From the NCBI GenBank assembly GCA_963696875.1, contig CAVOLQ010000007.1, positions 186,001 to 250,000 of the forward strand: 64,000 bases of DNA. Direction: 5' to 3'. Made by a program: the position numbers and the translations under genes. Below the pieces are notes generated by a model. It made no database searches. It was not told the DNA's origin and worked only from the letters and a program-made list of their open reading frames with translations. This stretch comes from Albibacterium sp963696875 (lineage in GTDB: Bacteria; Bacteroidota; Bacteroidia; Sphingobacteriales; Sphingobacteriaceae). Positions 1 to 8,051 of the stretch are shown in pieces; the first letter of the stretch is position 1, and every line of letters starts with the position of its first letter.

Positions 1-22
1 AGCTGAAAACTGATCGCTAATT

Positions 23-691
23 ATGATAAAACTAAACGATATTTTTAAATGGTATACTGCGGGTGGTACTCGCTCATTCGTATTGAAGGATATTAATTTG
101 GCCATTCAAGAGGGTGAGTTTCTTTCTATAATGGGTCCTTCAGGTTCTGGAAAGTCGACTTTACTTCATATTATAGGACTTTTAGATGAACCTAATGAAG
201 GAAGTTATAATTTCCAAGAGGAAAATGTCTTGAAATTCAAAGAGAAAAAGCGTTCTGAAATTTATAAGCAATATATGGGATTTGTTTTTCAAGCTTACCA
301 TCTCATAGATGAGTTGACAGTCGCTGAAAATATTGAAACGCCTTTGATTTATAAAGGCTTGAAGTCTGCAGAGCGTAAAGCGATAGTGGCTGATATGCTT
401 GATAAATTCGGTATCGTAGGTAAAAAGGATCTGTTTCCAAATCAACTTTCTGGCGGTCAGCAACAAATTGTTGGAATTGCACGCGCTATTGCAGGAAAAC
501 CCAAAGTCTTATTAGCCGATGAACCTACCGGGAACCTCAATTCAAAACAAGGGGAGGAGATTATGGAGTTATTTAAAAAACTCAATCAAGAAGAAGGGGT
601 AACGATTATTCAGGTGACGCACTCAGAAAAAAATGCTGCCTATGGAAGTAGGGTAATTGAATTGTTGGATGGACAAATTCAAACGAACTGA
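23..691 (+). CDS. ABC transporter ATP-binding protein, LolD/MacB-like
   Basis: Cytoplasmic ATPase of 222 residues that would power a FtsX/MacB-type permease working on envelope substrates rather than classical import. Visible motifs: Walker A GPSGSGKS (38-45), Q-loop Gln90, signature LSGGQQ (142-147), Walker B LLADE (163-167) and switch His200. Two positions differ from the usual family sequence and from the second ATPase at 7027: the residue after QQQ is Ile where Arg is normal, and the D-loop reads NLNS where NLDS is normal. Both changes could lower activity or reflect relaxed constraint. The start ATG follows a fragment of the locally recurring AGCTGAAAACTGAT repeat. Its permease partner is probably left of the window, because the next gene points the other way. 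Family certain, substrate unknown. Confidence 0.93.
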   Translation: MIKLNDIFKWYTAGGTRSFVLKDINLAIQEGEFLSIMGPSGSGKSTLLHIIGLLDEPNEGSYNFQEENVLKFKEKKRSEIYKQYMGFVFQAYHLIDELTVAENIETPLIYKGLKSAERKAIVADMLDKFGIVGKKDLFPNQLSGGQQQIVGIARAIAGKPKVLLADEPTGNLNSKQGEEIMELFKKLNQEEGVTIIQVTHSEKNAAYGSRVIELLDGQIQTN

Positions 692-699
692 TTCTTTTG

Positions 700-761
700 G
701 GACCGGATCAATGAGTAAATCCGCTCATGATGCTTTTTACTTTAAATCGTTGATTCGGTCC
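700..761. terminator. Nested hairpin between convergent genes
   Basis: Arms 700-711 (GGACCGGATCAA) and 750-761 (TTGATTCGGTCC) pair with one mismatch and enclose a smaller ATGAG/CTCAT stem (711-728). It lies between the end of the ATPase gene and the end of the convergent TPR gene, and the right arm is inside the TPR coding end. A shared terminator is plausible, but no long U-tract follows. Confidence 0.45.
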
Positions 762-1882
762 TGTGCATAATTGATATAGGTCTTCTCTTTGGCCGCCGGC
801 TTCTTATTTATATAAAGTCGATAATATTTCAGCGCACTGATTTTATTCTGCAAATTGTGATCATATAATACTGCTAAATTAAAGTAATCAATCGGTTCAT
901 CTTGGTATTGGAAACTTCTGATATAAGTTGCTGCTGCTGCGCTAGGCTTGTTTAAGTCTTTTAATATACCTGCCTTTTGGGCAAAGTAAAAACCCGTATT
1001 GGGTGAAATTGCCTCAATAAGTGCTTTTTCAATAAATTCAAAACTCTCTTCAATGCGCTTTAGTGCCTTACAGGTCATCGCCATATAATAATAATCCACT
1101 TCGCCCCAAGCTTCATATTTATGCATCGCCTCTGTATAGGTATCTACTGCGGCTTGAAAATTGTCTAGGTTGAAATAGGCTTTTGCTAATAAAGACCATA
1201 CCTGTTGTGAATCCTCACCAAGCTCGATCAGTTTTTTCGTCAGTTCAACAACTTCAAGGTGCTTTTTTTGTTCCATGGAGACCTTTGCTTTTGAATAGAG
1301 AAGATCCGCATTATTCGGATCATATTGTAAAGCTACATTCAATACAGTATCCGCTTTATCGATCATTTTTAGTAATAAACATAAATCAACAAAATCTTTT
1401 GCTACCATGCTATTATTAGGTTGCAGCCGATTGGCCCTAAGTAAATAATTGAATGCTGAAGGAATGTCTTGTTTCCGTTTATAGATACTTGCTAAGGCTG
1501 TATATGCGTCTACATAAGTACTGTCTATTTCCAATATCTGTTCATATAAGTCCGTGGAAGCATTGTACAAGCCTTTTTGATTATTGATAAAAGCGAGAGA
1601 AGCTAATGCATTAAGATTCAAAGAATCAAGTTCCCGAATTTTGCCATAATAGAAAAAGGCCTTTTGGTGATTTCTAGCCATTCTGAATGAATAAGCAATA
1701 CTATTTATCAGCTTAATATTTGTACTGGTATCTTGGTGAAAAGATTCCAAATAGTTTGCTGCTTCTGAAAATCGTTGATTCTCATACAGCAGGAGTGTTT
1801 TTTGATTGTCAGGTGAACCCTGAGCTTCGGCTTTGAAGATAGAAACAACAAGGAGGCAGGTGAAAAATACTAATCGTTTCAT
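737..1882 (-). CDS. TPR-repeat protein, exported
   Basis: About 381 residues. The ATG at 1882 is chosen because MKRLVFFTCLLVVSIFKAEAQ follows immediately and is a clean signal peptide; the longer frame would need a TTG. After the signal peptide the protein is a run of 34-residue helical repeats (for example AFFYYGKIRELDSLNLNALA and ALASIYKRKQDIPSAFNYLL), the tetratricopeptide solenoid used for protein-protein contacts. No catalytic domain is visible. It probably acts in the periplasm or at the inner face of the outer membrane. It is convergent with the ATPase gene and stands alone; the same strand continues with the kinase gene only after about 170 bp. Function beyond scaffolding cannot be assigned. 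Confidence 0.85.
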   Translation of the reverse strand: MKRLVFFTCLLVVSIFKAEAQGSPDNQKTLLLYENQRFSEAANYLESFHQDTSTNIKLINSIAYSFRMARNHQKAFFYYGKIRELDSLNLNALASLAFINNQKGLYNASTDLYEQILEIDSTYVDAYTALASIYKRKQDIPSAFNYLLRANRLQPNNSMVAKDFVDLCLLLKMIDKADTVLNVALQYDPNNADLLYSKAKVSMEQKKHLEVVELTKKLIELGEDSQQVWSLLAKAYFNLDNFQAAVDTYTEAMHKYEAWGEVDYYYMAMTCKALKRIEESFEFIEKALIEAISPNTGFYFAQKAGILKDLNKPSAAAATYIRSFQYQDEPIDYFNLAVLYDHNLQNKISALKYYRLYINKKPAAKEKTYINYAQDRINDLK

Positions 1883-2016
1883 ATACAATTGAAATTTAGT
1901 GCCGTTCAATATAACTATGTTTTTAGTTTGTACTAAAGTATTAGTTATATCTTAGAAATCAAAATAATAAGTTTTATTTAATTGGCTTATTTAATGTTAT
2001 CCTAATTGCGGAAAAA

Positions 2017-2048
2017 GAAAGGAGCTGAAAACTGATTGCTGATCGCTG
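2017..2048. repeat. Interspersed GGAGCTGAAAACTGATTGCTGA repeat
   Basis: A unit of the form GAAAGGAGCTGAA-nn-CTGATTGCTGA sits just beyond the stop of the histidine kinase gene. Similar units occur at 1-22, 7844-7867, 8013-8050, 11833-11868, 14721-14752, 17406-17433 and 20000-20040, mostly just upstream of ABC permease starts. Non-coding; origin unknown. Confidence 0.7.
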
Positions 2049-2051
2049 TCT

Positions 2052-3371
2052 TTAAAACTGCAAGGTAAACGTACTTCCTTTTGATTCCTCTGAATTAACC
2101 AAAATGTTGCCTTTATGCAAGAGCATAATTTGTTTTCCTAGCGTAAGACCAACTCCACTACCCGTTTTGCGGGTAGTAAAAAATGGAGTGAAAATATTTT
2201 CCAAAATATCGGGATGAATTCCGACTCCGTTATCACTAACTTTTATTTGTCCTTTTCCATTCACAAGTGTGGCTGATAGGCTGATATAAGGTTTTTCGAT
2301 CTCTTTAATAGCTTCAATTGCATTTAGCAGAAGATTAATCAAAACCTGTTCGATTAGGTTAATATCCAACAGCAATTCAATAGAAGGATCTTTTAAGATA
2401 ATGTCTAATTCAATATTTTTCTTAAGTAAAGAAGGTTCTAGTAGAAGGTATAGGTTTTCAAATAAGTCCGCCGCTTTAACAGTAACAAGCTCAGGTTGGT
2501 TTATTTTATTTAAAGTTCGGTAGGTTCCGGCAAATTTTAACAAACCCTCACTTCTGCGTTTAATAGTTTCGGTACCTAACCGGATGTCTTCAAATTCTTC
2601 TGTATAGGGCAAAGCTTCCAATCTGTTTTTCAACGTGTCAGCCAGGGAGGAAATCGGAGCGATCGAGTTCATGATCTCATGGGTTAGTACACTCAATAAT
2701 TTCTGCCACGCCTTTGCTTCTGTTTCGTCTAAAGCTTCATTGATATTTTGAAGGCCGATCAAACGGTAGTGCCCTTCAGCTGTCTGAAAATTACTAACAT
2801 AGATTTGTAATTTAATAGTACCCTGAGAAGTATCGAAAGCGAATAGACCATTTTCTCCTGGCATGAGCTTTATGATATGTTCAAAAAGGCCGATATTTCT
2901 TTTCTTTAAAGCCTCAATTGTAGAAAAGTAGGGGATATTAAACAAGGTTTTAAAAGATTCGTTGATCCACATTATCTTTCCGCTCTTTTCCTCGTACGAA
3001 ATGATGGCCGTATCCACAATTTCCAATATTTTTTGGAGGTATTGGTATTGGGTTTCGCGCTCGCTGCTGATTTTTTTAAACGTATCGTTTATATCATTAA
3101 AGGCTGCTCTTAACGGACGGATCTCTACTCCAGTGCGTTCTAAGGCGAAATGTCTGGTAAAGTCCCGGTATCTGGCCGCCTCGGTAAAATCTTGCAATTC
3201 TTGATAAGTCCTTATTTGCGAGCGAATATTAACCCACAATAACCAAATGCAAAAGGGTAGAATAAGGAAGGCAAAGAAATATTTTTGGCTGAATAAAAAC
3301 CAAGCCAAAAGTGTAAGTCCTAAAAAAAGCAACAATGCCCTTAACAAAATCAATCTGCGGAATTTAACCAT
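2052..3371 (-). CDS. Sensor histidine kinase (NtrB/AtoS-like)
   Basis: 439 residues. Two closely spaced hydrophobic helices (about 6-27 and 30-48) leave almost no periplasmic loop, so the signal is probably sensed in or near the membrane or in the cytoplasm. A PAS-like region (about 105-205) follows, then an H-box THEIMNSIAP with the phospho-accepting His near residue 230. The ATPase has an N-box (EQVLINLLLNAIEAI), G1 (DNGVGI) and a FFTTR...GSGVGLTL lid. It starts only 4 bp after the stop of the response regulator gene, so the two are one operon and should be a cognate pair. The NtrB-type architecture fits control of a sigma54 activator. The stimulus is unknown; envelope stress or an exported substrate would fit the neighbours, but that is inference. 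Confidence 0.93.
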   Translation of the reverse strand: MVKFRRLILLRALLLFLGLTLLAWFLFSQKYFFAFLILPFCIWLLWVNIRSQIRTYQELQDFTEAARYRDFTRHFALERTGVEIRPLRAAFNDINDTFKKISSERETQYQYLQKILEIVDTAIISYEEKSGKIMWINESFKTLFNIPYFSTIEALKKRNIGLFEHIIKLMPGENGLFAFDTSQGTIKLQIYVSNFQTAEGHYRLIGLQNINEALDETEAKAWQKLLSVLTHEIMNSIAPISSLADTLKNRLEALPYTEEFEDIRLGTETIKRRSEGLLKFAGTYRTLNKINQPELVTVKAADLFENLYLLLEPSLLKKNIELDIILKDPSIELLLDINLIEQVLINLLLNAIEAIKEIEKPYISLSATLVNGKGQIKVSDNGVGIHPDILENIFTPFFTTRKTGSGVGLTLGKQIMLLHKGNILVNSEESKGSTFTLQF

Positions 3372-3375
3372 TTGA

Positions 3376-4722
3376 TTAAATATTGTATTTGCTCAGACGT
3401 CGATAAAGAGCCGTACGGGTTATACCAAGATCATTAGCAGCTTTGGAGATATTTCCATTATGCATTTCAATTACTTTCTGGATGGTATTTCTTTCAAGCT
3501 CATCTAGGTTAAGCGCTTCTTTTTCAGATTTAGAAAAGCTATTGCTATTTTCAATGGGGGAAAAGAGTATGTCCTCACTTGTTAGTGTGTTCCCCTCAGC
3601 CATAATTACAGCACGTTCAATACTATATTGAAGTTCCCGAACATTGCCAGGGAAGTAGTGATTTAATAATTTTTTTTCGGCTTCCTTGTTCAGTTCCAGA
3701 ACCGATTTCATGTATTTCTTAGAATACTGTTTAATAAAATGATTGGCTAATAATAAAATGTCCGCACCTCGATCTCTTAGCGGAGGAACTTGAATTTCGA
3801 TGGTGTTAATTCGGTATATTAAATCCTTTCGAAATCGATTTTCATCGGCCAAATGACTCATAGGGATATTTGTAGCACATATTAAGCGTATATCTACGTC
3901 GACCGCTTGATTGGCCCCCAGCCGAGTTATCTGTCTGTTTTGTAATACGGTAAGAAGCTTGGCTTGTTGCTGTAAAGTTATATTCCCTATTTCATCTAAG
4001 AAAAGTGTGCCTTTATCAGCCGACTCAAACCGACCGGCACGATCGTCTCTAGCATCCGTAAATGCGCCTTTTTTATGACCGAAAAGTTCACTTTCAAATA
4101 GGCTGTCGGTCAATGCACCAACATCTACTTTTACGAAGGATTCTTTTACGCGTGCTGATTGTTTATGAATTGCCGATGCGATTAAGTCTTTTCCAGTTCC
4201 ATTCTCACCAAGAATTAAAATATTGGCTTCGGTAGGTGCTATTTTTCCCAATTTATAAAATAGGGATTTCATGACTTCAGATTCTCCTAAGATATCAGAA
4301 AGACCAATTTGTGAGGAATGTACTTTAGGCTTTTTATCTCCCTTTTGCGTTAGCAATTCCTTTACTACTTCAATTAAGTGTTCATTTTTCCAAGGCTTTA
4401 CAATAAAATCAGCGGCCCCCTGTTTCAAGCTTTGTACCGCTAGATCAATTGCTCCATAAGCGGTTATCATAATAACAGGGATGTCCTTTTTTAGTTCTTG
4501 AATCCGATTAAGCCAATATAAACCTTCATTTCCACTGTTAATAGCGCTTTTGAAGTTCATATCCAACATAACCAAATCTATCTTTTGATCAGCTAGGATA
4601 GATAGGATCTTTTCGGGATTCTTTTCCACAATAATTTCTGCAACTTCCTTCTTTAATAAAAGGCGGACAGCTGTTAAAACATCGGTGTCATCATCAACTA
4701 TTAGTATACGAGCTTGGACCAT
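3376..4722 (-). CDS. Sigma54-dependent response regulator, NtrC/AtoC family
   Basis: 448 residues from ATG 4722. An upstream in-frame GTG at 4740 lies inside the predicted -7 box and is rejected. Receiver domain: acidic pocket VDDDTD and phospho-acceptor Asp54 (VMLDM). AAA+ domain: Walker A GENGTGKD (about 172-179) and LFLDEIGN. The sigma54-contact loop reads GAFTDA (about 219-224) instead of canonical GAFTGA. The C-terminal Fis-type helix-turn-helix ends NDLGITRTALYRRLSKY. It should bind upstream palindromes when phosphorylated and drive open-complex formation by RpoN polymerase. The divergent intergenic region holds four copies of a palindrome also found at three other promoters here, making it the best candidate binding protein for those sites (inference). 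Confidence 0.95.
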   Translation of the reverse strand: MVQARILIVDDDTDVLTAVRLLLKKEVAEIIVEKNPEKILSILADQKIDLVMLDMNFKSAINSGNEGLYWLNRIQELKKDIPVIMITAYGAIDLAVQSLKQGAADFIVKPWKNEHLIEVVKELLTQKGDKKPKVHSSQIGLSDILGESEVMKSLFYKLGKIAPTEANILILGENGTGKDLIASAIHKQSARVKESFVKVDVGALTDSLFESELFGHKKGAFTDARDDRAGRFESADKGTLFLDEIGNITLQQQAKLLTVLQNRQITRLGANQAVDVDIRLICATNIPMSHLADENRFRKDLIYRINTIEIQVPPLRDRGADILLLANHFIKQYSKKYMKSVLELNKEAEKKLLNHYFPGNVRELQYSIERAVIMAEGNTLTSEDILFSPIENSNSFSKSEKEALNLDELERNTIQKVIEMHNGNISKAANDLGITRTALYRRLSKYNI

Positions 4723-4739
4723 ATAATTATCTCTTGCCA

Positions 4740-4747
4740 CAAATATA
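4740..4747 (-). promoter_or_regulatory. Primary-sigma -7 box of the two-component operon
   Basis: Read on the minus strand this is TATATTTG, a full match to TAnnTTTG, with a TTTA 19 bp upstream in place of the -33 TTTG. It lies 18 bp upstream of the regulator ATG at 4722. This argues for housekeeping transcription of the two-component operon, with the operators farther upstream. Confidence 0.55.
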
Positions 4748-4800
4748 CCATTCTGTTAATGACTTATAAACCAAACGCATGAATATTAAATACAAATAGA

Positions 4801-4919
4801 ACTGTCCGTTTCCGAACAGTAAAACGCCCGTTTGCGAACAGTACCTTCCTCTTCATACTACGTGGATGCTTGTTAGATTAATAAACCGTTTTCGAACAAC
4901 TGATGTTCGAAAATGAACA
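4801..4919. promoter_or_regulatory. Four palindromic operator sites in two phased pairs
   Basis: Sites, each arm-N4-arm: 4801-4820 ACTGTCCG-TTTC-CGAACAGT (8-bp arms, one mismatch); 4823-4842 with a strong right half CGAACAGT and a weak left half; 4883-4898 AAACCG-TTTT-CGAACA; 4904-4919 TGTTCG-AAAA-TGAACA. Centres are 4810.5, 4832.5, 4890.5 and 4911.5, so the sites form two pairs 22 and 21 bp apart, about two helical turns. They lie between the divergent regulator and adaptor genes. The last site is centred 62.5 bp upstream of the TGGC element at 4973. The layout recurs at 11546, 39646 and 42905. Likely enhancer sites for the adjacent NtrC-type regulator. Confidence 0.8.
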
Positions 4920-4972
4920 CTTTTTTCAGGCTATAAATATATAAATAAAAGATTATGAGGTATCTATGGGTA

Positions 4973-4987
4973 TGGCACGACCTTGTA
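4973..4987 (+). promoter_or_regulatory. Sigma54-type promoter of adaptor gene (imperfect)
   Basis: TGGCACG matches the -24 element exactly. The downstream TTGTA begins one base too early for the standard GG-N10-GC spacing and lacks the GC. If used, transcription would start about 3 nt before the ATG at 5002, giving an almost leaderless mRNA. That is unusual and lowers confidence. Supported mainly by its fixed distance from the operators. Confidence 0.45.
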
Positions 4988-5001
4988 TATAGGGTAAGCA
5001 T

Positions 5002-6252
5002 ATGGACAGAGTAATCCCTAAAAAGAAATGGAATAATAGGCGCTTAGCTACTATAGGCGGCGTCGTGGCGTTAATCTCGCTAATAGCAGCGAGCTATTAT
5101 TTTACATCTGGAAATTCAAAGTTGAATGTAGATAAAGAAAGGATAACAATTGCCGAAGTAAAGAATGACTCCTTTAGAGAGTATATTCCTGTCAATGGGA
5201 TGGTATTGCCCATCAGCACCATTTATTTGGATGTTTCCGTTGGTGGCAGAGTAGAAGAAAAGTTTGTAGAAGACGGAGCCATTTTGAAAAAAGGAGATGC
5301 TATTATGCAACTATCCAATACAGACCAAGAATTAAGTTTGGTCAATCAAGAAACTCAAGTATTAAATCTTCTTACCCAAATGGAAATTGCTAAAACCAGT
5401 TCACAGCAAAATACAGTGATGCATATGAACCAAATGGCGGATGTGGAAAATGGGTTTAGAGAAGCAGAGCGAGTACATAATCTTAATAAGAAATTATTCG
5501 AAAAAAAAGTAATCAGTGCTCAAGAGTATCAAAAGACTTTGAACGAATACAATTATCAAAAAGAGCGTGTAAGGTTGACGGAGCAGATTTTAAAGCAAGA
5601 TTCACTATCTACCAAACAGTCATTAGAACAAAGCCAGCAAACTTTTAACCGTACCCGAAGCGCCTTGGAATTGATGCGTAGGAAAGTGGGAGATTTAATT
5701 GTCCGTGCACCAGTTGATGGTCAACTCACTTCTTTTGATGCAGAGATCGGACAAAACAAAAATCCAGGCGAGCGTTTAGGCCAGATTGATGTATTAAGTG
5801 GATTTAAAGTACGTGCGGACATCGATGAGCATTATATTTCTCGAATTTACCCCGATTTAGGAGGCGAGTTTACCTTATCAGGTAAAAGTTATAAATTGCA
5901 TATAAAAAAAGTTTATACGCAAGTAACCAATGGTCGATTTCAAGTGGACATGGAATTTACAGGGAAAATACCAGAAGGAATACGTCGTGGACAAACCCTA
6001 CAAATCCGTTTGGCATTGAGCGATGAAACCAAAGCTTTATTAGTCCCTAAAGGGGGATTCTACCAACAAACTGGCGGCAACTGGATCTTTAAATTAGATA
6101 AAGATGGTAAATCGGCTTACCGTGTAGACATTCAACTAGGAAGGCAAAATCCAGATTATTACGAAGTGCTCAGCGGTTTAGAAGTAGGCGATAAAGTGAT
6201 AACGTCTAGCTATGAGACCTATGAGAAAGTGCAGGAATTGAGTGTGAGGTGA
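5002..6252 (+). CDS. Periplasmic adaptor (membrane fusion protein), MacA/HlyD family
   Basis: 416 residues. An N-terminal membrane anchor (about 13-32) is followed by a lipoyl-like half around 70-105 and a long Gln/Glu-rich helical hairpin (about 110-225). The second lipoyl half (LIVRAPVDGQLTSFDAEIGQ) comes next, then a beta-barrel and a membrane-proximal domain ending near LEVGDKVITSS. Such proteins bridge an inner-membrane ABC permease to a TolC-type channel. It is the only adaptor gene in the window, whereas eight permeases are present, so it may serve several of them. Its start is the first ATG after the operator region; no alternative in-frame start precedes the anchor. The ATPase and permease that complete the complex follow at 7027 and 8052 on the same strand, interrupted by an antisense gene. 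Confidence 0.93.
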   Translation: MDRVIPKKKWNNRRLATIGGVVALISLIAASYYFTSGNSKLNVDKERITIAEVKNDSFREYIPVNGMVLPISTIYLDVSVGGRVEEKFVEDGAILKKGDAIMQLSNTDQELSLVNQETQVLNLLTQMEIAKTSSQQNTVMHMNQMADVENGFREAERVHNLNKKLFEKKVISAQEYQKTLNEYNYQKERVRLTEQILKQDSLSTKQSLEQSQQTFNRTRSALELMRRKVGDLIVRAPVDGQLTSFDAEIGQNKNPGERLGQIDVLSGFKVRADIDEHYISRIYPDLGGEFTLSGKSYKLHIKKVYTQVTNGRFQVDMEFTGKIPEGIRRGQTLQIRLALSDETKALLVPKGGFYQQTGGNWIFKLDKDGKSAYRVDIQLGRQNPDYYEVLSGLEVGDKVITSSYETYEKVQELSVR

Positions 6253-6355
6253 TAGGTATTAGGTGATAGGTATTAGGCGCAAGCGAGATAACAAAAGTTG
6301 GTAAAAGTTATAAATAAAAAGTAAGTAATTGTAAAAAGAAGATTCAAGAAAGGTC

Positions 6356-6706
6356 TTAGCTTAGTTTAGCAATAAAGCCGTAGAGCATCTTTCTTATTTG
6401 AACAAGTTCATTTTTTAATTCTTCGTATTGATCGGATGAAATATAGGTTAAATCATAAATTAGCAATAACAAATTTTCGAGTTCGGCTGCAGAACCTGAT
6501 GACATTCTTAAGAAGCGTCTCATCTCAGCGTCGGAGTCATGACCACAGCCTTCTGCAATATTGTTTTGAATTGAAGCGGCTGCCCTACGTATTTGGGATG
6601 TTAAACCAAAAACCTCATGCTTTGGAAAATGGATACTTATACGATAAATCTCAAGCGTCAACTCTCTTGATTTTTGCCAAACTAATAAATCATAGAAGTT
6701 CCTCAT
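6356..6706 (-). CDS. Four-helix-bundle protein (23S rRNA IVP/S23 family)
   Basis: 116 residues, all-helical. It has the family hallmarks: DLLVWQKSREL near the start, the central FGLTSQIRRAAASIQNNIAEG, then a FLRMSSGSAAELENLL helix. Members are encoded in intervening sequences of 23S rRNA genes or, as here, free-standing in Bacteroidota genomes; no rRNA sequence is nearby. Their biochemical role is not established. It lies antisense between the adaptor and ATPase genes of an export operon and is flanked by TAGGTATTAGG-type repeats on one side and a 55-bp tandem repeat on the other. That suggests it was inserted into the operon. Family assignment is secure, function open. Confidence 0.88.
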   Translation of the reverse strand: MRNFYDLLVWQKSRELTLEIYRISIHFPKHEVFGLTSQIRRAAASIQNNIAEGCGHDSDAEMRRFLRMSSGSAAELENLLLLIYDLTYISSDQYEELKNELVQIRKMLYGFIAKLS

Positions 6707-6865
6707 TTTAAATGGGAGTTATAATTTTAAATGAAATGAAAAGATCAAAACCATATTCTAATAGCTTATTATCTAATATCTTAAATAATAAGTGAAATAC
6801 AAAAAGTATAAATTAAACAAATGAAACAGGTAGTACGGATATTATAATAACTAAGTAAAACAACT

Positions 6866-6990
6866 CAGGTAATCAGGAATATCCTAATACCTACAACCTA
6901 ATAACTAAATATACACAGGTCAGGTAATCAGGAATATCCTAATACCTACAACCTAATAACTAAATATACACAGGTCAGGTAATCAGGAAC
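6866..6990. repeat. 55-bp tandem repeat, two full copies plus a partial third
   Basis: Copies begin at 6866, 6921 and 6976, each with CAGGTAATCAGGAA. The first two are essentially identical for 55 bp, while the third diverges after about 15 bp into CCTCATACCT-rich sequence leading to the ATPase ATG at 7027. The unit contains CCTAATACCTACAACCTAAT, the same CTAATACCTA phrase seen upstream of other permease genes. It fills most of the 320-bp gap 6707-7026, in which I see no other gene. Confidence 0.9.
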
Positions 6991-7026
6991 ACCCTCATAC
7001 CTCATACCTAAAACCTAATACCTACT

Positions 7027-7701
7027 ATGATTAAAATAGAGAACCTTCAAAAATTCTACCGCACCGAAGAAGTAGAAACCATAGCCTTGAACAACCTTTC
7101 TATAGAGGTGAAAAAAGGCGAATTTGTTGCGGTAATGGGACCATCGGGCTGTGGAAAATCTACCCTGCTAAACATTGTTGGACTACTTGATGACCTTGAT
7201 GGTGGGAGTTACCTTTTCAATGACATTGAGGTGGTGGACTTCAATGAACGTAAACGCTCTGATCTGCGCAAGCATAATATAGGGTTCGTTTTTCAAAGCT
7301 TTAATTTGATCGATGAATTGACGGTTTTTGAAAATGTTGAACTGCCATTGATATATACAAAGGTCCCAGCTGCAGAGCGAAAAAAAAGGGTAGAGGAAGT
7401 ACTGGAGAAAGTACAGATTATGCACCGAAGAAATCACTTTCCTCAGCAATTATCCGGCGGACAGCAACAACGTGTTGCGGTAGCTAGAGCGGTAGTTAAT
7501 AATCCCAAACTGATTCTTGCCGATGAGCCAACGGGCAATCTAGATTCAAATAATGGGAATGAAGTCATGCAATTGCTTACTGAGTTAAACGAGCAAGGTA
7601 CCACTATCGTGATGGTAACGCATAGCGAGCATGATGCTCGTTTTAGTGACCGAGTAATACGAATGCTAGACGGACAGGTGGTGATGGAAGTGGTAGGGTA
7701 G
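7027..7701 (+). CDS. ABC transporter ATP-binding protein, LolD/MacB-like
   Basis: 224 residues with complete motifs: Walker A GPSGCGKS (38-45), Q-loop Gln90, signature LSGGQQQRVAVARA (from 142), Walker B LILADE, D-loop NLDS and switch His199. It is a close paralogue of the ATPase at 23-691 but keeps the canonical Arg and Asp that the other has lost. Because it lies between the adaptor and the first permease, it is the natural motor of this exporter. No other intact canonical ATPase accompanies the permease array, so it may also energise the permeases at 11933-24950. It is probably transcribed from the adaptor promoter through the antisense four-helix-bundle gene, or from an unseen promoter in the repeat region. 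Confidence 0.94.
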   Translation: MIKIENLQKFYRTEEVETIALNNLSIEVKKGEFVAVMGPSGCGKSTLLNIVGLLDDLDGGSYLFNDIEVVDFNERKRSDLRKHNIGFVFQSFNLIDELTVFENVELPLIYTKVPAAERKKRVEEVLEKVQIMHRRNHFPQQLSGGQQQRVAVARAVVNNPKLILADEPTGNLDSNNGNEVMQLLTELNEQGTTIVMVTHSEHDARFSDRVIRMLDGQVVMEVVG

Positions 7702-7721
7702 AGAGCGGTCAGCTTTAATTT

Positions 7722-7768
7722 GACTTGCGAAATTTTGCTGACCCAGCGGGTGGGGAATTTCGTCAGTC
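7722..7768. repeat. REP-like hairpin element, copy A
   Basis: Arms GACTTGCGAAATT (7722-7734) and AATTTCGTCAGTC (7756-7768) form a 13-bp stem with two mismatches around a GC-rich loop. Two further copies lie at 14572-14620 and 17274-17318, always downstream of an ABC gene and preceded by, or embedded in, a GCTTTAATTTGA-type stretch. Confidence 0.75.
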
Positions 7769-7843
7769 TTAAAAGGGGATGAGTGATGGGTGGTCAGTGA
7801 TGGTACGGGGTACAAGATGTGTGGTGCGAGAGATGATGTGAAC

Positions 7844-8050
7844 GAAAGGAGTTGAAGGCTGATAAGGCCAAAATTAGATGCTTCGTTCCTCAGCTTGACA
7901 AACGGGATAAACAAGCAATCTTTTAACACGCTTGTCATCCTTGAGCGGAGCGAAGGATCTAAAAAGACATAATAAGTGGTATGCATAAAGCTACTAATAC
8001 TTAATACGATAAAACTTATTGCTGACAACTGATTACTGAAAACTGTAAAC
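7844..8050. repeat. Repeat-rich gap upstream of first permease
   Basis: It contains a GAAAGGAGTTGAAGGCTGAT unit (7844-7867), then a pair of oppositely oriented elements: 7877-7900 (GATGCTTCGTTCCTCAGCTT then GACA) and 7933-7959 (TGTCATCCTTGAGCGGAGCG then AAGGATC). The second belongs to a TGTCATCCTGAGCG...GAAGGATC family I know as common in bacterial intergenic DNA. A GCTGACAACTGATTACTGAA unit (from about 8021) ends just before the permease ATG. No coding gene is supported in 7702-8051. Confidence 0.7.
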
Positions 8051-8051
8051 T

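Noticed and set aside
6992..7026. CRISPR-like short repeats (CTCATACCTCATACCTAAAA)
   Set aside because: Low-complexity CTAATACCTA phrase without spacers or cas genes; part of the interspersed repeat family.
7666..8028. 120-codon minus-strand frame
   Set aside because: Lies almost wholly in interspersed repeats and overlaps the ATPase 3' end; the translation has no protein-like features.
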